Below, one piece after another: positions 34,799-43,169 of a stretch of DNA of 64,000 nucleotides (position 1 is the first letter of the stretch; each line of letters starts with the position of its first letter). The DNA is from Streptomyces roseifaciens (lineage in GTDB: Bacteria > Actinomycetota > Actinomycetes > Streptomycetales > Streptomycetaceae). Below the pieces are notes generated by a model. It saw nothing but the letters and a program-made list of their open reading frames with translations. It was not told the DNA's origin and did not search any database. The stretch lies in the NCBI RefSeq assembly GCF_001445655.1, contig NZ_LNBE01000004.1, forward strand, positions 2,542,001 to 2,606,000. The letters are read 5' to 3'. Both the position numbers and the translations under genes were made by a program.

Positions 34799-36083
34799 CG
34801 ATGCCCTCCGGCAGCTCGGTCATGCCCGGCGCCCCGTGGTGCAGCTCGGTCTCGCGCCAGTCCTCGGGCAGCAGGTGGTCCAGGACGTCGTCGACGGTGA
34901 CCGCGCCCAGCAGGGAGCCGCTCTCGTCGACGACGGGCGCGGCGACCATGTTGTACGTGGCCAGGTAGCTGGTGACGGCCGGCAGCGGGGTGCCCGGCGG
35001 CAGGGGCCGCAGATCGGTGTCCACGATCGAGCCGACCAGCGTGAAGGGCGGGTCCCGCAGGAGCCGCTGGAAGTGGACCGTGCCGAGGTACTTGCCGGTG
35101 GGCGTCTCGTCCGGCGGCCGGCACACGTACACCTGGGCGGCCAGCGCGGGGGAGAGGTCGCGGTTGCGCACGCGCGCGAGGGCGTCGGCGACGGTCGCGT
35201 CCGGGCGCAGCACGATCGGCTCGGTCGTCATCAGACCGCCCGCGGTCCGCTCCTCGTACGCCAGGAGCCGGCGCACGTCCGCCGCCTCGTCCGGCTGCAT
35301 GAGGGTCAGCAGCCGCTCCTTGTCGTCCTCCGGGAGCTCCGAGAGCAGGTCGGCCGCGTCGTCCGGGTCCATGGCCTCCAGGACGTCCGCGGCGCGCTCC
35401 TCCTTGAGCTTGCCGAGGATCTCGATCTGGTCGTCCTCCGGGAGCTCCTCCAGGACGTCCGCGAGCCGGTCGTCGTCCAGCGCCGCCGCGACCTCCGAGC
35501 GGCGCTTGGGGGAGAGGTGGTGCAGGACGCTGGCGAGGTCGGCGGGGCGCAGCCGCTCGAACGTCGCGAGGAGGCTCGCGGCGCCCTGCCCGTGCTCCTC
35601 CAGGGAGAAGCCGGTGACGGCCGACCACTCGACGGTGAGCGTCTCGCCCTTGCGGCGCAGGGCCCCGCCCTTGCCGCGGCGCACGAAGACCTTGTCGATC
35701 TCCCAGTCGCGGCGGGCGGGCAGCTGGATGATCGCTACATCGAGGACGGTCACCTCCTCGCCCCCGTCGACCAGACGTACGCGCCGGTCGAGCAGCTCGC
35801 CGAGGACCAGGGTCTCGGTGGGGCGCTGCTCGAAGCGCCGCATGTTGATCACGCCCGTGGTGATGACCTGGCCGGACTCCACGCCCGTCACCCGCGTCAT
35901 GGGCAGGAAGATCCGGCGGCGGCTGACGACCTCCACGACCAGGCCCAGGACGCGGGGCGGCCGGCCGCCGACGCGGAGCATCGCGACGAGGTCCTGGACG
36001 CGGCCCACCTGGTCGCCGTTGGGGTCGAAGACCGCCACGCCCGAGAGGTGCGACACGAAGACCCGGTGGGCGCCTGCTGCCAT
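34785..36083 (-). CDS. MgtE N-domain/CBS protein without a transmembrane channel
   Basis: A 432-aa cytoplasmic protein. Residues 1 to about 165 look like two PRC-barrel-type beta units (DPNGDQVGRVQDLV and RRGKGGALRRKGETL). An MgtE intracellular N-domain follows (about 170-285, superhelical repeats such as LASVLHHLSPKRR and DVLEELPEDDQIEIL), then a CBS pair (about 290-415, TEPIVLRPDATVADAL and VTSYLATYNMVAAPVVDESG). The membrane channel part of true MgtE is missing. Start ATG 36083 with GGAGG 8 nt upstream. It overlaps the DUF1003 gene, and CorA is encoded 2.7 kb away. Probably a magnesium or nucleotide sensor. Confidence 0.88.
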   Translation of the reverse strand: MAAGAHRVFVSHLSGVAVFDPNGDQVGRVQDLVAMLRVGGRPPRVLGLVVEVVSRRRIFLPMTRVTGVESGQVITTGVINMRRFEQRPTETLVLGELLDRRVRLVDGGEEVTVLDVAIIQLPARRDWEIDKVFVRRGKGGALRRKGETLTVEWSAVTGFSLEEHGQGAASLLATFERLRPADLASVLHHLSPKRRSEVAAALDDDRLADVLEELPEDDQIEILGKLKEERAADVLEAMDPDDAADLLSELPEDDKERLLTLMQPDEAADVRRLLAYEERTAGGLMTTEPIVLRPDATVADALARVRNRDLSPALAAQVYVCRPPDETPTGKYLGTVHFQRLLRDPPFTLVGSIVDTDLRPLPPGTPLPAVTSYLATYNMVAAPVVDESGSLLGAVTVDDVLDHLLPEDWRETELHHGAPGMTELPEGIDGGQ

Positions 36084-36251
36084 GCCGCGCACCTCCTCCG
36101 TGGTCCGGTGTCCGGTTCAGGCTAACGTGACCGGGTTCTCCCCGGCGCGGGGGAGACGCCCGTCCGGACTGCTTGCTTCCGCCTGCGGGCGGCACGGGTA
36201 CGCTGCCGTACTCCAGCGGCTGAACAGGGCTGAACAGGAGGCAGGAGCGAC

Positions 36252-37034
36252 GTGCGAACCCGGAAGGCGGCTCTCGTGGGAGCGCTGTGCGCCGGCCTGT
36301 CCGTGGCGCTCACCGCCTGCGGCGGCGGTGGTGGTGCCGAGGACCCCGACGCCGGGACCAACGGCGTGGGCAGGCTCGACCCCGCGAAGATCCAGGACAA
36401 GGCGCGGTCGGCGGCGCGGGACGCCTCCTCCGTCCACCTGTCCGGCAGCGTCGTCAGCCAGGGGCGCACGTACAAGCTCGACATGCGGCTGAAGCGGGAC
36501 GGCGGGACGGGCCGGGTCGCCTCCGACGCCAGCACCTTCGAGCTGCTGCGGGTCGGCGACGAGCTCTTCCTCAAGGCGCCCGCGGCGTTCTGGTCGCGCG
36601 GCGACAAGGACGCCAAGGACGGCAAGGGGGACGGCGCGGCCGCCGCGGGCAAGCTGGAGAAGAAGTACGTGAAGGTGCCGACCGGCGACCCCGCGTACCA
36701 GCAGTTCAAGGGCTTCACCGACAAGGACGTCCTGCTCGACGGGCTCATCGGCCTGCACGGCAAGCTCGCCCGCGGGGAGCACGGCACCGTGGCCGGCACC
36801 CCCACCATCCGGGTCAACGGCGCCGGCGGCTCGGGCGGCACGCTCGACGTCTCCCTCATGGACACGCCGTACCCCCTGCGCGTCCGGCGCGCGGGCGGGG
36901 CGGGCCAGCTGGAACTGTCGGACTGGGGCAAGGACTTCGCCCTGGCGCCCCCGCCGAAGCAGGACACGGTCGACTACGGCAAGCGGATCCCCTCCGGGGG
37001 AGAGGGATCCTCACTACCGGGTCCGGCGAAGTAG
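36252..37034 (+). CDS. Lipoprotein (possibly LppX/LprG-like fold)
   Basis: A 260-aa secreted lipoprotein starting at GTG 36252 with AGGAGG about 7 nt upstream. The signal peptide ends in lipobox LTAC, followed by a Gly-rich linker. The mature part starts with a helix (ARSAARDASSVHLSG) and continues with beta strands (YKLDMRLKRDGG..GRV, DASTFELLRVGDELFLKA), a pattern like LppX/LprAFG lipid-binding lipoproteins. That fold match is by eye only. Divergent from the MgtE-like gene. Confidence 0.8.
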   Translation: MRTRKAALVGALCAGLSVALTACGGGGGAEDPDAGTNGVGRLDPAKIQDKARSAARDASSVHLSGSVVSQGRTYKLDMRLKRDGGTGRVASDASTFELLRVGDELFLKAPAAFWSRGDKDAKDGKGDGAAAAGKLEKKYVKVPTGDPAYQQFKGFTDKDVLLDGLIGLHGKLARGEHGTVAGTPTIRVNGAGGSGGTLDVSLMDTPYPLRVRRAGGAGQLELSDWGKDFALAPPPKQDTVDYGKRIPSGGEGSSLPGPAK

Positions 37035-37126
37035 CTCCGCGGCTCGCGCCGCCTCTCGGCGTACCGGGCCTCTCGCTCGGCCACGCCATGTGCTTCCGCC
37101 GCGATGGCGAGACGCCCGACGGCGGT

Positions 37127-37218
37127 GTCCGGCGTGCCGGGCTGTGCGTAACTCTCGAAACAAGGCCGGGCCGGCACCGCCGGTCAGGTGCGTCCCGGCC
37201 GGGCGCCGCTGCGGCGGA
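37127..37218. repeat. Dispersed intergenic hairpin repeat, copy A
   Basis: Between convergent genes lies a TCCGGCGTGCCGG-like segment (from 37129), its inverted partner CCGGCACCGCCGG (37171-37183) and the signature GCGCCGCTGCGGCGGA (37203-37218). The same parts occur at 41882-41960 and 47127-47277, always outside genes. Likely a small dispersed repeat that may act as a transcription end. Confidence 0.5.
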
Positions 37219-37250
37219 GACGTGCGGGGCGCCCGGAACGACAGCCGCTC

Positions 37251-37775
37251 CTAGCGGCCCGCGCGCCGGCCCCTCCGGAGGAGTTTCGGGAGTGCCGCGG
37301 GCATCGGGCGGCGCGTCGTCGCCGGTGTCGGGAGCGGGCGGGCCGTCAGGGCCGTGTCCGGGAGCGCCGCCGTGGCCCCGGTCGGCTCCAGGCGCAGGAC
37401 GCGGCAGCCCTCCGCCCACCGCTCCGTGACCCGCTCCGCATCCGGCGCGTTCAGCCGCTTCGCCTTCAGCTCGGCGACCGCCGCCGTCCACGCCTCGCCC
37501 CCGGCCGGGAGCTCGGCGACGCGCGCGGTCCAGGAGACCAGGCGCCCGCCCTTGTCCTTGCTGCGGACGGTCACCGTCGCCTCGGCGCCGTCGGCGAGCC
37601 CGAGCCCGTCCAGCGGCTGCTCACCGGTGCCGCCGACGAGGTGGACGGCCCCCTCGTGCCACACGTGCCACAGCGCACGGCTCGGCCCCGCCGGTCCCTG
37701 CACCCAGATGAGGCCGGACTTCTTCGTGGCCTCCTCGATGAGCGCCCGGTCGAGCAGCTCCTGCGTCTGTGTCAT
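37251..37775 (-). CDS. Conserved hypothetical protein, possible FMN-binding split-barrel fold
   Basis: A 174-aa soluble protein. The N-terminal 110 residues have the look of a pyridoxamine-phosphate-oxidase-like barrel: an N-terminal helix (LLDRALIEEATKKSGLIWV), then ALWHVWHEGAVHLVGG and ATVTVRSKDKGGRLVSW. The C-terminus is basic and Pro/Arg-rich. Start ATG 37775. I cannot name a substrate or cofactor with certainty. It is divergent from the DMT permease. Confidence 0.65.
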   Translation of the reverse strand: MTQTQELLDRALIEEATKKSGLIWVQGPAGPSRALWHVWHEGAVHLVGGTGEQPLDGLGLADGAEATVTVRSKDKGGRLVSWTARVAELPAGGEAWTAAVAELKAKRLNAPDAERVTERWAEGCRVLRLEPTGATAALPDTALTARPLPTPATTRRPMPAALPKLLRRGRRAGR

Positions 37776-37827
37776 GCGGCCTACTGTATGCGCCGGTGCC
37801 CGCGACCAGGAGATCTACCCTGGACGG

Positions 37828-38778
37828 GTGACCAGTGCCCGTACGCGCAGCGATGCCCCGCCCGGCGCGACCGCCGCCCGGGCCGAGACCGCCCACCCCC
37901 ACCCCGGCGTCCGTACGGACCTGTTCCTGCTCGCGATCGCCATCTCCGGCATCTCCCTGTCGGCTCCCCTGATCGCCGCGACCGCCGCCCCCGCCCTGGC
38001 CATCGCCTTCTGGCGCAACGCCATGGCCGTGGGCGCCCTGACCCCCCTCGCGCTCGTCCGGCACCGCGCCGAGCTCCGCGGCATCGGCCGCCGGAACCTG
38101 CTGCTGGCCGTGGCCGCCGGCGCGCTCCTGGCCGTCCACTTCGGGGTGTGGCTGCCGAGCCTGCACATGACGTCGGTGGCGTCCTCGACCGCCCTGGTCA
38201 CCACCACCCCGATCTGGACGACGCTCCTGATGCGCCTGCGCGGACACCGGCCGCCCGCGCTGGTGTGGGCGGGCACCGCCCTGGCCTTCCTGGGCGTGGT
38301 GATGCTGACCGGCGTCGACCTGTCCCTGTCCCCGCGGGCCCTCGCGGGCGACGCGCTGGCCCTCTCCGGCGGCATGGCGGCCGCCGGCTACGTCCTGCTG
38401 GGCGCGGAGGTGCGCCGGACGGTGGGCACGGTCACGTACAGCTACGTCTGCTACGCGACGACGACCGTCCTGCTGCTCGCCGCGTGCCTGTTCTCCGGCT
38501 CGTCCCTCGCGGGCTACAGCGGGGACACCTGGCTGAAGCTGGCCGTGCTGACGGTCACCGCGCAGCTGCTCGGGCACTCGCTGATCAACCGCGTGGTCAA
38601 GGGGCTCGGCCCGTCCGTCACCTCGACGGCGATCCTCCTGGAGACCCCCGGCGCGGCCCTGATCGCCGCGCTGTGGCTGGGGCAGACCCCGCCCGTGGCC
38701 TCCTGTCCCGCGCTGGCGGTGATCCTGGCCGGGCTGGGCCTCGTCATCATGGCCGGCCGCGCGGCGAAGAAGGGCTGA
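37828..38778 (+). CDS. EamA/DMT family transporter
   Basis: A 316-aa membrane protein with about ten hydrophobic helices in two EamA halves (about residues 30-160 and 170-305). Typical features are AFWRNAMAVGALTPL near the start of the first half and VTSTAILLETPGAALIAALWLG near the end of the second. Such carriers export metabolites or amino acids; the substrate is not evident. Start GTG 37828. Its stop lies in an 11-bp tandem repeat shared with the end of corA. Confidence 0.9.
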   Translation: MTSARTRSDAPPGATAARAETAHPHPGVRTDLFLLAIAISGISLSAPLIAATAAPALAIAFWRNAMAVGALTPLALVRHRAELRGIGRRNLLLAVAAGALLAVHFGVWLPSLHMTSVASSTALVTTTPIWTTLLMRLRGHRPPALVWAGTALAFLGVVMLTGVDLSLSPRALAGDALALSGGMAAAGYVLLGAEVRRTVGTVTYSYVCYATTTVLLLAACLFSGSSLAGYSGDTWLKLAVLTVTAQLLGHSLINRVVKGLGPSVTSTAILLETPGAALIAALWLGQTPPVASCPALAVILAGLGLVIMAGRAAKKG

Positions 38779-38811
38779 AGAACGGCTCAAGAACGGCTGA
38801 AGAGCGGCTAG
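38773..38811. repeat. 11-bp tandem repeat spanning two convergent stops
   Basis: Three and a half copies of GGCTGAAGAAC, with small changes, run from the end of the DMT gene to the end of corA. The TGA of the DMT gene is in the first copy and the reverse complement of the corA TAG is in the last. Confidence 0.6.
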
Positions 38812-39914
38812 AGCCAGCCGTTCCGCTTGAAGCCGCGGTGGATCGTCACACAGATGGCGACCGTGACGACCATGACCGCCGGATAGCCGTACTTCCAGTG
38901 CAGCTCCGGCATGTGGTCGAAGTTCATCCCGTAGATCCCGGCGATCATCGTCGGCACGGCGAAGATCGCCGCCCAGGACGTGATCTTCCGCATGTCCTCG
39001 TTCTGCGCCACCGATGCCTGCGCGAGGTTGGCCTGGAGGATGGAGTTCAGCAGGTCGTCGAAGGACAGCACCTGCTCGTGGACGCGGGCGAGGTGGTCGG
39101 CGACGTCCCGGAAGTACTTCTGGATGTCCGGGTCGACCAGCCGCATCGGCCGCTCGCTGAGCTGCTGCATCGGCCGCAGCAGCGGGGCGACGGCCCGCTT
39201 GAACTCCAGCACCTCGCGCTTGAGCTGGTAGATCCGGCCCGCGTCGCCGCCGCGCGAGGCGCCCTTGCCGGCGGGCGAGAAGACATCGATCTCCACCTCG
39301 TCGATGTCGTCCTGCACGGCGTCGGCGACGGCGATGTAGCCGTCCACGACCTGGTCGGCGATCGCGTGCAGGACGGCGGAGGGGCCCTTGGAGAGCAGCT
39401 CCGGGTCGTCCTGGAGGCGGTGGCGCAGCGCGCGCAGCGAGCCCTGGCCACCGTGCCGGACGGTGATGATGAAGTCCGGCCCGGTGAAGCACATCACCTC
39501 GCCGGTCTCGACGACCTCGCTGGTGGCGGTGAGCTCGGCGTGCTCGACGTAGTGGATGGTCTTGAAGACGGTGAACAGCGTGTCGTCGTAACGTTCCAGC
39601 TTGGGCCGCTGGTGGGCGTGGACGGCGTCCTCCACGGCGAGCGGGTGCAGCCCGAACACCGCGGCGATGCCCGAGAACTCACGCTCCGTCGGCTCGTGCA
39701 GCCCGATCCAGGCGAAGCCGCCGCCGGTCCGCACCCGGCGCATCGCCTCGGCGGGGCTGACGTGGTCGCTGAGGCGCTTGCCGTCGCGGTAGACGGCGCA
39801 GTCGACGACCGCACTGCTGACGGACGGGTCCCGGGTCGAGTCGTACTCGTACGGCAGGGCGCCGCGGCGCAGGGCGGGGCGGACGGCCTCACGCAGATCA
39901 CGGATCATCGACAT
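38808..39914 (-). CDS. corA: CorA family magnesium/cobalt channel
   Basis: A 368-aa member of the CorA family. The large cytoplasmic N-domain (about residues 1-300) is alpha/beta with a long stalk helix (LLNSILQANLAQASVAQNE). Two C-terminal membrane helices frame the pore signature YGMNFDHMPEL, the GMN motif that defines the selectivity filter. The C-terminus is basic (HRGFKRNGWL). Start ATG 39914 with AAGGAG 7 nt upstream. It has an unusually long upstream region with tandem repeats. The Mg-linked genes at 34193-36083 are nearby. Confidence 0.95.
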   Translation of the reverse strand: MSMIRDLREAVRPALRRGALPYEYDSTRDPSVSSAVVDCAVYRDGKRLSDHVSPAEAMRRVRTGGGFAWIGLHEPTEREFSGIAAVFGLHPLAVEDAVHAHQRPKLERYDDTLFTVFKTIHYVEHAELTATSEVVETGEVMCFTGPDFIITVRHGGQGSLRALRHRLQDDPELLSKGPSAVLHAIADQVVDGYIAVADAVQDDIDEVEIDVFSPAGKGASRGGDAGRIYQLKREVLEFKRAVAPLLRPMQQLSERPMRLVDPDIQKYFRDVADHLARVHEQVLSFDDLLNSILQANLAQASVAQNEDMRKITSWAAIFAVPTMIAGIYGMNFDHMPELHWKYGYPAVMVVTVAICVTIHRGFKRNGWL

Positions 39915-40420
39915 GGCAGGGCTCCTTCACGGGCCGGCCGCCAGCCGGTGCGGAGCGCGAGTGCAACGCGGCCCGGAACGTGGACGTGAGGCCCTGTACG
40001 GCGGGAGGCCGTGTGCGGGACACGTCCGCAAATCGGACGGCGCTTCGTGCGGTGCGGCGAGGCTGACGGCAGTTCGCGGAGAACTTCGCAGAGAAGCAGA
40101 GAACTTCGCGGAGAACACGGAACAAAGCGGGACGAAGGCGCTCTTCCGTCGGCGCTGCGGGCGCAAAAGAACTTCCGGGAAAACGTCGGCGGCACTGCCG
40201 AGGGCGGAAGATCTCAGATCACGAGGAGTGCGTCCGGAGCGAAGGGACGGGAGAACTGTCGGTACTGCACGGTCGACTAGGATCCACCGCAGCCCCACCT
40301 CCTCCGGCCGGTCCCCGCTGAGGGACGAACGTAACTCCCTGACCAGAGGTCAAGGCTAGCAGCCACTTGACCCGTCAATACCCTCCTTTGCCCGTTCGAT
40401 ACGCGTTCTATGCTCACTGC
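39915..40420. promoter_or_regulatory. 506-nt divergent regulatory region (corA and SUFU gene)
   Basis: No convincing gene is present. On the corA side there is a 20-bp tandem repeat at 40076-40115 and purine-rich DNA. I looked for an M-box magnesium riboswitch and could not recognise its conserved core. On the SUFU side, TATGCT at 40409-40414 lies just 6 nt before ATG 40421, so that mRNA may be leaderless. The long leader of corA could carry an unrecognised regulatory RNA. Confidence 0.4.
40076..40115. repeat. Two tandem 20-bp repeats upstream of corA
   Basis: GC(G/A)GAGAACTTCGC(A/G)GAGAA occurs twice back to back (40076-40095 and 40096-40115), with two mirrored substitutions. It lies about 160-200 nt before the corA start. 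It may be a protein-binding site or part of an RNA leader. Confidence 0.65.
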
Positions 40421-41005
40421 ATGTCAGACGTTCTCGCACTGGTCGAGGCCCGGCTCCGGACAGCCCTGGGCGAACCGGACGCGCGCGCAGCGGTGACCTT
40501 CCTCGGCACGGACCGGATCGAGGTCCTCCGCTTCCATGACGGGGACGTCGTGCGCTACGCCACGCTCGGCATGTCCGCCCAGCCGATGGCCGACCCGACG
40601 GCCGTGATCGCCGACCCGCTCCGCGGGCCCCGCGCCGAGCTGGTCCTCTCCGTCCGCGCCGGCCTCGCCGACACCGACAAGGTGCTGCGGCCACTGGCCG
40701 TCCTCGCCGCCTCCCCCCAGGTGGAGGGCCTGATCGTGGCGCCCGGCGCCTCCCTCGACACCGGCGAACCGCTCTGGCCCGGGGCGCCCTTCACCTCCGT
40801 CCTCGTCGCCGAGTCCGGCGGTCTGGTCGAGGACCTGGAGCTGGACGAGCCGATGGACCCCGTCCGCTTCCTCCCGCTGCTGCCCATGACCCCCAACGAG
40901 GCGGCCTGGAAGAGGGTGCAGGGAGCGGCCGCGCTGGAGGAGCGGTGGCTGAGGAACGGCACCGACCTGCGTGACCCGATGCGCTCCGGGGTACCCCTGG
41001 GATGA
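40421..41005 (+). CDS. Suppressor-of-fused (SUFU) domain protein
   Basis: A 194-aa soluble protein that fits the bacterial SUFU-domain family: RIEVLRFHDGDVVRYATLGMS near the start and the late motif LPLLPMTPNEAAWKR. Bacterial SUFU proteins are often immunity-type or unknown proteins; nothing nearby looks like a toxin. The start ATG 40421 has no ribosome site but a -10-like TATGCT 6 nt upstream, suggesting a leaderless transcript. Function unknown. Confidence 0.85.
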   Translation: MSDVLALVEARLRTALGEPDARAAVTFLGTDRIEVLRFHDGDVVRYATLGMSAQPMADPTAVIADPLRGPRAELVLSVRAGLADTDKVLRPLAVLAASPQVEGLIVAPGASLDTGEPLWPGAPFTSVLVAESGGLVEDLELDEPMDPVRFLPLLPMTPNEAAWKRVQGAAALEERWLRNGTDLRDPMRSGVPLG

Positions 41006-41079
41006 CCGTCCGGGCCGTCGACGTCCGGACGGGTGATCGTCCTTGACGCGGCGGCGGCCTGGGAGGACCGTTGGAGGTT

Positions 41080-41730
41080 ATGAGGGGCGAACCCAGTTGC
41101 CCGAAGTGCGGTGGCCGGGTGCGAGCGCCCGGTCTCTTCGCCGACTCCTGGCAGTGCGACGTCCACGGCACGGTGCACCCTCTGCAGCCCGTCGTCCCGC
41201 CGAGCGTGGAGGCCCTGGCCGTCGTCGTCAACCGGGCCCGGGTGCCCGTGTGGATGCCCTGGCCCCTGCCCGTCGGCTGGCTCTTCACCGGCGTGGTCTG
41301 CGCGGGGGACGACCGCAGCGGCGGGCGGGCCACCGCCGTCGCCTGCTCCGGCCCCAGCCCCCTTGGCGGCCCCGGTGAGCTGCTCCTCGTGGCCGAGGAG
41401 CTCGGCGTCGGCCTCGGCGCGCGCTACGCGGGCGTCGCCGGCCCCGACCCCGGCCCCTACCTCCGCGTCGACCGCTCCCCGCACGCCAAGGTCCACGCCG
41501 CCGGCCGCCCCACCCCCCTCTGGCACGTCGAGGGCGCCCCGGAGGACCGGGCCGTCTTCGCGGGCGAGGCGCGCGGGCTGTGGCTGTGGGCCGTGGTCTG
41601 GCCGGAGCAGTCGGGACTGCTGATGTACGACGAACTGGTCCTCACGGACCTGCGGGACGCGGGGGCGGAGGTCGACCTCCTGCCGTGCGGGGCGCTGTCG
41701 CCGCGCCTGCTGCCACCGGCGGGGCGCTAG
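41080..41730 (+). CDS. DUF6758-like protein with N-terminal zinc ribbon
   Basis: A 216-aa protein beginning with a zinc-finger pattern, CPKCGGRVRAPG followed by C and H in WQCDVHG (four candidate ligands in the first 30 residues). The rest is soluble with several Trp/Pro-rich strands (VWMPWPLPVGWLF, GLWLWAVVWPEQ). Start ATG 41080 with GGAGG just upstream; TTG 41071 is the alternative. I assign DUF6758 from memory of streptomycete proteins that begin MRGEP. Function unknown. Confidence 0.75.
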   Translation: MRGEPSCPKCGGRVRAPGLFADSWQCDVHGTVHPLQPVVPPSVEALAVVVNRARVPVWMPWPLPVGWLFTGVVCAGDDRSGGRATAVACSGPSPLGGPGELLLVAEELGVGLGARYAGVAGPDPGPYLRVDRSPHAKVHAAGRPTPLWHVEGAPEDRAVFAGEARGLWLWAVVWPEQSGLLMYDELVLTDLRDAGAEVDLLPCGALSPRLLPPAGR

Positions 41731-41747
41731 CCCGCCGACCCGGCGCG

Positions 41748-41808
41748 GGGCCTTCGGCCGACCGCCCCCGCTGCCCGGGCCTTCGGCCGACGGCCCCCGC
41801 TGCCCGGG
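41748..41808. repeat. 29-bp tandem repeat, two copies
   Basis: A unit beginning GGGCCTTCGGCCGAC occurs at 41748 and again at 41777, differing at one base, with a decayed partial third copy after it. Each unit contains the small palindrome GGCCTTCGGCC, so each can form a hairpin downstream of the DUF6758-like gene. Confidence 0.65.
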
Positions 41809-41881
41809 GCGCCGGGCCCTCGGCCTGCTGCCGCCTGCCGGGTCTCGTTCCGCCGCGGCGGCGATCTGGCACAGCGGACGT

Positions 41882-41960
41882 GTCCGGCGGTGCCGTACGA
41901 GCTCAGGTGCGCTCGGCACCGCCGGGTTCCACCGTGGTGGTTGCGCGCCGCTGCGGCGGA
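41882..41960. repeat. Dispersed intergenic hairpin repeat, copy B
   Basis: GTCCGGCGGTGCCG (41883 on), its inverted partner CGGCACCGCCGGG (41914 on), then GTTGCGCGCCGCTGCGGCGG up to 41959. From 41914 on, it matches copy C at 47128-47175 almost base for base. Confidence 0.6.
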
Positions 41961-42135
41961 TGAACGGCGCGGGGGCGTCTTCGGCCGGCGGCCGAGCAGC
42001 CCGGGCGGGCGCCCGGGCGGGCGCCCGGCTCGCGCGGCGTGCGGGCCCGGCAGTCCGCGCGCGGCCCGGTGCGAGCCTTCGCGCCGGTTATCCTGAACCG
42101 GTCCCTGTCCGCCGTCAGTCGTGAGGAGTCGTGTC

Positions 42136-42999
42136 GTGCGCATCGACCTGCACACCCACTCCACGGCCTCGGACGGTACGGACACCCCCGCCGAGCTGGT
42201 CCGCAACGCGGCCGCCGCCGGGCTGGACGTCGTGGCGCTCACCGACCACGACGGCGTCGGCGGTCACGCCGAGGCCATCGCGGCGCTCCCCGCCGGGCTG
42301 ACCCTCGTCACCGGCGCCGAGCTCTCCTGCAGGCTCGGCGGCCCGGACGGCTTCAGCGTTCACATGCTGGCCTACCTCTTCGACCCGCTGGAGCCCGAGC
42401 TGGCCCGCGAGCGGGATCTCGTCCGCGACGACCGCGTCCCCCGCGCCCGCGCCATGGTCACCAAGCTCAACGAGCTCGGCGTCCCGGTCAGCTGGGAGCG
42501 CGTGGCGCAGATCGCGGGCGACGGCGCCGTCGGCCGGCCGCACGTGGCCACCGCCATGGTCGAGCTGGGCGTCCTGGACAGCGTCTCCGACGCCTTCACC
42601 TCCGAGTGGCTCGCCGGCGACGGCCGTGCCTTCGTCGAGAAGCACGAGCTGGATCCCTTCGACGCGATCCGCCTGGTCAAGGCGGCCGGCGGGGTCACCG
42701 TCCTCGCGCACCCGTTCGCGCTCAAGCGCGGCAACTGCGCCTCCGAGAGCGCGATAGCCGAGCTGGCCTCGGCCGGGCTCGACGGCATCGAGGTCGACCA
42801 CATGGACCACGACGCCCCGACCCGCGCCCGGCTGCGCGGCCTGGCCGCCGACCTCTCCCTGCTGACCACCGGCTCCAGCGACTACCACGGCAGCCGCAAG
42901 ACCTGCGCGCTCGGCGAGTTCACGACCGATCCGGAAATCTACGGCGAGATCACGCGCCGGGCCACGGGCGCGTTCCCCGTCCCCGGCGCCGGCGGCTGA
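42136..42999 (+). CDS. PHP domain metal-dependent phosphoesterase
   Basis: A 287-aa enzyme of the PHP family. Metal-binding motifs are in order: DLHTHS at the N-terminus, LTDHDGV, the Glu in TGAELSC, LAHPFAL and the late TGSSDYHG. Relatives (YciV/RnaAM type) are 5'-3' exoribonucleases or 3',5'-nucleotide bisphosphatases, and the domain order fits that group. Start GTG 42136 is chosen because AGGAG lies 7 nt upstream; GTG 42121 would overlap the ribosome site. The exact substrate is not certain. Confidence 0.9.
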   Translation: MRIDLHTHSTASDGTDTPAELVRNAAAAGLDVVALTDHDGVGGHAEAIAALPAGLTLVTGAELSCRLGGPDGFSVHMLAYLFDPLEPELARERDLVRDDRVPRARAMVTKLNELGVPVSWERVAQIAGDGAVGRPHVATAMVELGVLDSVSDAFTSEWLAGDGRAFVEKHELDPFDAIRLVKAAGGVTVLAHPFALKRGNCASESAIAELASAGLDGIEVDHMDHDAPTRARLRGLAADLSLLTTGSSDYHGSRKTCALGEFTTDPEIYGEITRRATGAFPVPGAGG

Positions 43000-43169
43000 C
43001 CGCACCCACCCCTCTTCCGGGTCCGGTCGCGTACGCACGTCCCCATCCCTGTGATGCCGTGCGCGGGTGACCGCGCCCGTACGCCCCTGCCCGCGCCGCC
43101 CGTACGCCCGTACGGGCCCGGCGGGCGTCCCGCACCTGCTCGCACCACCCACTCCCGCAAGGCTCAACT

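Larger units (their letters stand above)
41731..42135. other. 405-nt intergenic region with repeats
   Basis: No gene is supported. It holds a 29-bp tandem repeat (41748-41808), copy B of the dispersed hairpin repeat (41882-41960) and a very GC-rich stretch (41970-42070). The PHP gene promoter must lie in its last part, but I cannot place it. Confidence 0.5.

Noticed and set aside
40076..40115. CRISPR-like or M-box riboswitch explanation for the corA upstream repeats
   Set aside because: Units are directly adjacent with no spacers, no cas genes occur, and the M-box core sequence was not found by eye.
40421..41005. SUFU-domain gene as immunity protein of a toxin system
   Set aside because: No toxin, secretion or Rhs-like gene lies nearby; neighbours are corA and a DUF6758-like gene.
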